Assembly: GCA_937880585.1 (NCBI GenBank)
Contig: CALFMR010000379.1
Coordinates: 1 to 6,375 of the forward strand
DNA length: 6,375 nucleotides
Origin: an uncultured Acidobacteriota bacterium
GTDB lineage: Bacteria; Acidobacteriota; Vicinamibacteria; Vicinamibacterales; SCN-69-37
Direction: 5' to 3'
In this document: in pieces, positions 5,074 through 6,375 of the stretch
How positions within the stretch are numbered: the first letter of the stretch is position 1
Layout: each line of letters opens with the position of its first letter
Position numbers and translations under genes: made by a program
Notes under the pieces: generated by a model
The model's input: only the letters and a program-made list of their open reading frames with translations
Databases searched by the model: none
Told to the model about the DNA's origin: nothing

Positions 5074-6369
5074 ATGTCACGACTGTTGGCAGGGCTCACG
5101 CTTGTCTCGCTCGCCTTCGCGGGCTGGACCATGACCGGTACGACCGCCATCGCGCAATCGGCGCCCGGGCGGCACATCGTCGACGCGGCCGCGGTCGCGC
5201 GCATCAACGACACGCTGCAGCAGATGACGTCGGACGGCACGATCGTCGGCGTCTCGGCGCTCGTCTACGAACACGGCCGCGAAGTCTATTTCGGCGCGTT
5301 CGGCGACGCGGATCGCGAGGCGAAGAAGCCGATGGCGCGTGACACCATCGTGCAGGCCTTCTCGATGACGAAGCCCGTCACCGGCGTCACGCTGATGACG
5401 CTGTACGAACAGGGCAAGTTCAACCTCGACGATCCGTTGTCGAAGTATCTGCCTGAATTCGGCAACGTGCGGGTCTACGCCGGCGTCGGTCCGAACGGCC
5501 AGCCGATCCTCGAAGCGCCGCATCGTCAGATTCTCGTCCGGGACATCACGCGCCACACCGCCGGCTTCGCCAACGGCCCCGCTGACGAAGGCGTCGGCCC
5601 GCTCTACGCTGCCGCCGATCCGACCAACATCAACAACACGTTGGCGCAGCTCTCGGAGAAGCTGGCGTCAATCCCGCTGCTCTACCATCCGGGCGAACAC
5701 TGGCGGTACTCGAACGGCGTCGACATCCAGGCCCACCTGGTCGAGGTGCTGTCGGGCGAGCCTTACGCGCAGTACCTCCAGGAACACGTGCTCGGACCGC
5801 TGCAGATGACCGAGACGCGCTACTTCGTGCCGGAAGCCGATCGCGGCCGCATGGCTGTCATCTACGATCGCGCGGACGACGGCACGTTCACGCGCCAGCC
5901 CGACGATCGGGACTATCGCTACAACTTCAACCACTGGCCGATGACGCCCGGCAGCTCCGGCCTGACGACGACGCTCGACAACTACATGCGGTTCGCGCGG
6001 ATGCTGCAGAACGGCGGCGAGCTCGACGGCGCGCGTGTGCTGCGACCGGAGACGGTGCGGCTGATGTCGACCAATCAATTGAGCGACAAGATCACCGAGC
6101 GCTGGTGGCTGCCGAGCAAAGGGCAGGTGGGCTTCGGCATCGACTTCGCCGTTCGCCTGCGTCCGCCGCAGGACGCCGACGAGAACAACGGCCAGGTCGG
6201 CGAGTTCTTCTGGGACGGCGCCGCGTCGACGCTCTTCTGGGTCGACCCGGTCAACGACCTGGAAGCGGTGCTCTTCACGCAGATGATGCCCTTCGACAAG
6301 GTGCACCTGCACAAGCGCTTCCGCGATGCCATCTACGGCCCGGCGCGGCTGCCGCCGACGGCGGGGTGA
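5074..6369 (+). CDS. Exported serine hydrolase of the class C beta-lactamase / EstB-type esterase family
   Basis: A complete 431-residue protein with the beta-lactamase fold (PF00144). Members include esterases, D-aminopeptidases and penicillin-binding-like enzymes; most are not resistance enzymes. Residues 1-27 are a signal peptide (R3, hydrophobic 4-17, likely cleavage after T24-A-I-A27), so it acts in the periplasm or outside. The catalytic motif S97-M-T-K100 supplies the nucleophile S97 and the general base K100. Y212-S-N214 is the second motif, and H161-T-A-G-F165 is a typical conserved segment. Further on, G293-S-S-G-L297 precedes the usual helix ending in L-N/Q-N-G-G-E-L-D-G. The third motif position has W380-D-G382 followed by A-A-S-T and F-W-V-D-P392, the W-x-G form common in EstB-like esterases in place of K-T-G. 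Its own promoter and ribosome-binding site are present. It is divergent from the DUF1593 gene and has no clear link to phosphate uptake. The natural substrate cannot be told from sequence. Confidence 0.93.
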   Translation: MSRLLAGLTLVSLAFAGWTMTGTTAIAQSAPGRHIVDAAAVARINDTLQQMTSDGTIVGVSALVYEHGREVYFGAFGDADREAKKPMARDTIVQAFSMTKPVTGVTLMTLYEQGKFNLDDPLSKYLPEFGNVRVYAGVGPNGQPILEAPHRQILVRDITRHTAGFANGPADEGVGPLYAAADPTNINNTLAQLSEKLASIPLLYHPGEHWRYSNGVDIQAHLVEVLSGEPYAQYLQEHVLGPLQMTETRYFVPEADRGRMAVIYDRADDGTFTRQPDDRDYRYNFNHWPMTPGSSGLTTTLDNYMRFARMLQNGGELDGARVLRPETVRLMSTNQLSDKITERWWLPSKGQVGFGIDFAVRLRPPQDADENNGQVGEFFWDGAASTLFWVDPVNDLEAVLFTQMMPFDKVHLHKRFRDAIYGPARLPPTAG

Positions 6370-6375
6370 GGGAGC

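Noticed and set aside
4847..5080. N-terminal extension of the DUF1593 protein by 78 codons
   Set aside because: The extension runs upstream of the signal sequence and through the divergent spacer and lacks protein-like character; an internal signal peptide would be non-functional.
5668..6312. Minus-strand open frame of 214 codons opposite the serine hydrolase gene
   Set aside because: Antisense composition with no recognisable motif; the plus-strand frame carries the S-x-x-K and Y-S-N motifs.
5074..6369. Antibiotic-resistance beta-lactamase
   Set aside because: The motifs place it in the broad esterase/peptidase branch (W-D-G instead of K-T-G) and nothing nearby suggests a resistance function.

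Overview
The window looks like chromosomal DNA from a high-GC, Gram-negative bacterium. The outer-membrane porin with a C-terminal phenylalanine shows that an outer membrane is present. Gene content (porin next to pst genes, a DUF1593-type lipoprotein and a large exported serine hydrolase), high GC and GTG starts suggest Acidobacteriota of the Vicinamibacteria type. That placement is inference from general resemblance, not from a marker gene.

Four genes lie head to tail on the minus strand. In transcription order they are a DUF1593/Sde182-like nucleoside-hydrolase-fold lipoprotein (4846-3227), an OprO/OprP-like phosphate porin (3142-2036), pstS (1975-896) and pstC (810 to the window edge, C-terminus missing). 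A fifth gene, an exported class-C-beta-lactamase-like serine hydrolase (5074-6369), is divergent from them across a 227-base spacer. No stretch over 300 bases lacks a gene, and no tRNA, rRNA, CRISPR or mobile element was seen.

The porin, PstS and PstC form a route for phosphate from outside the cell to the inner membrane: diffusion through the porin, capture by periplasmic PstS, and import through the PstC channel. PstA, PstB and possibly PhoU would be expected just beyond position 1. The DUF1593 gene may share transcription with this group, but a candidate regulatory region (about 3143-3241) separates it from the porin, so the porin-pst unit probably has its own promoter.

The most interesting non-coding signals are in the spacers. 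(1) A TTAAC direct repeat with an 11-base period, resembling the geometry of a PhoB/PhoP box, overlaps the DUF1593 stop. (2) A two-part stem-loop in the porin leader pairs half of the Shine-Dalgarno sequence and contains the ATG of a possible 21-codon upstream reading frame. (3) A strong GC-rich stem-loop without a T-tract sits in each of the porin-pstS and pstS-pstC gaps, placed so that it could set transcript stability and protein ratios. (4) The divergent spacer has an 8-base-pair perfect palindrome and two candidate promoters that share a GGGTAAG(A/C)T -10 box. The protein families are known ones; what may be new is the regulatory arrangement, and that is inferred from sequence alone.
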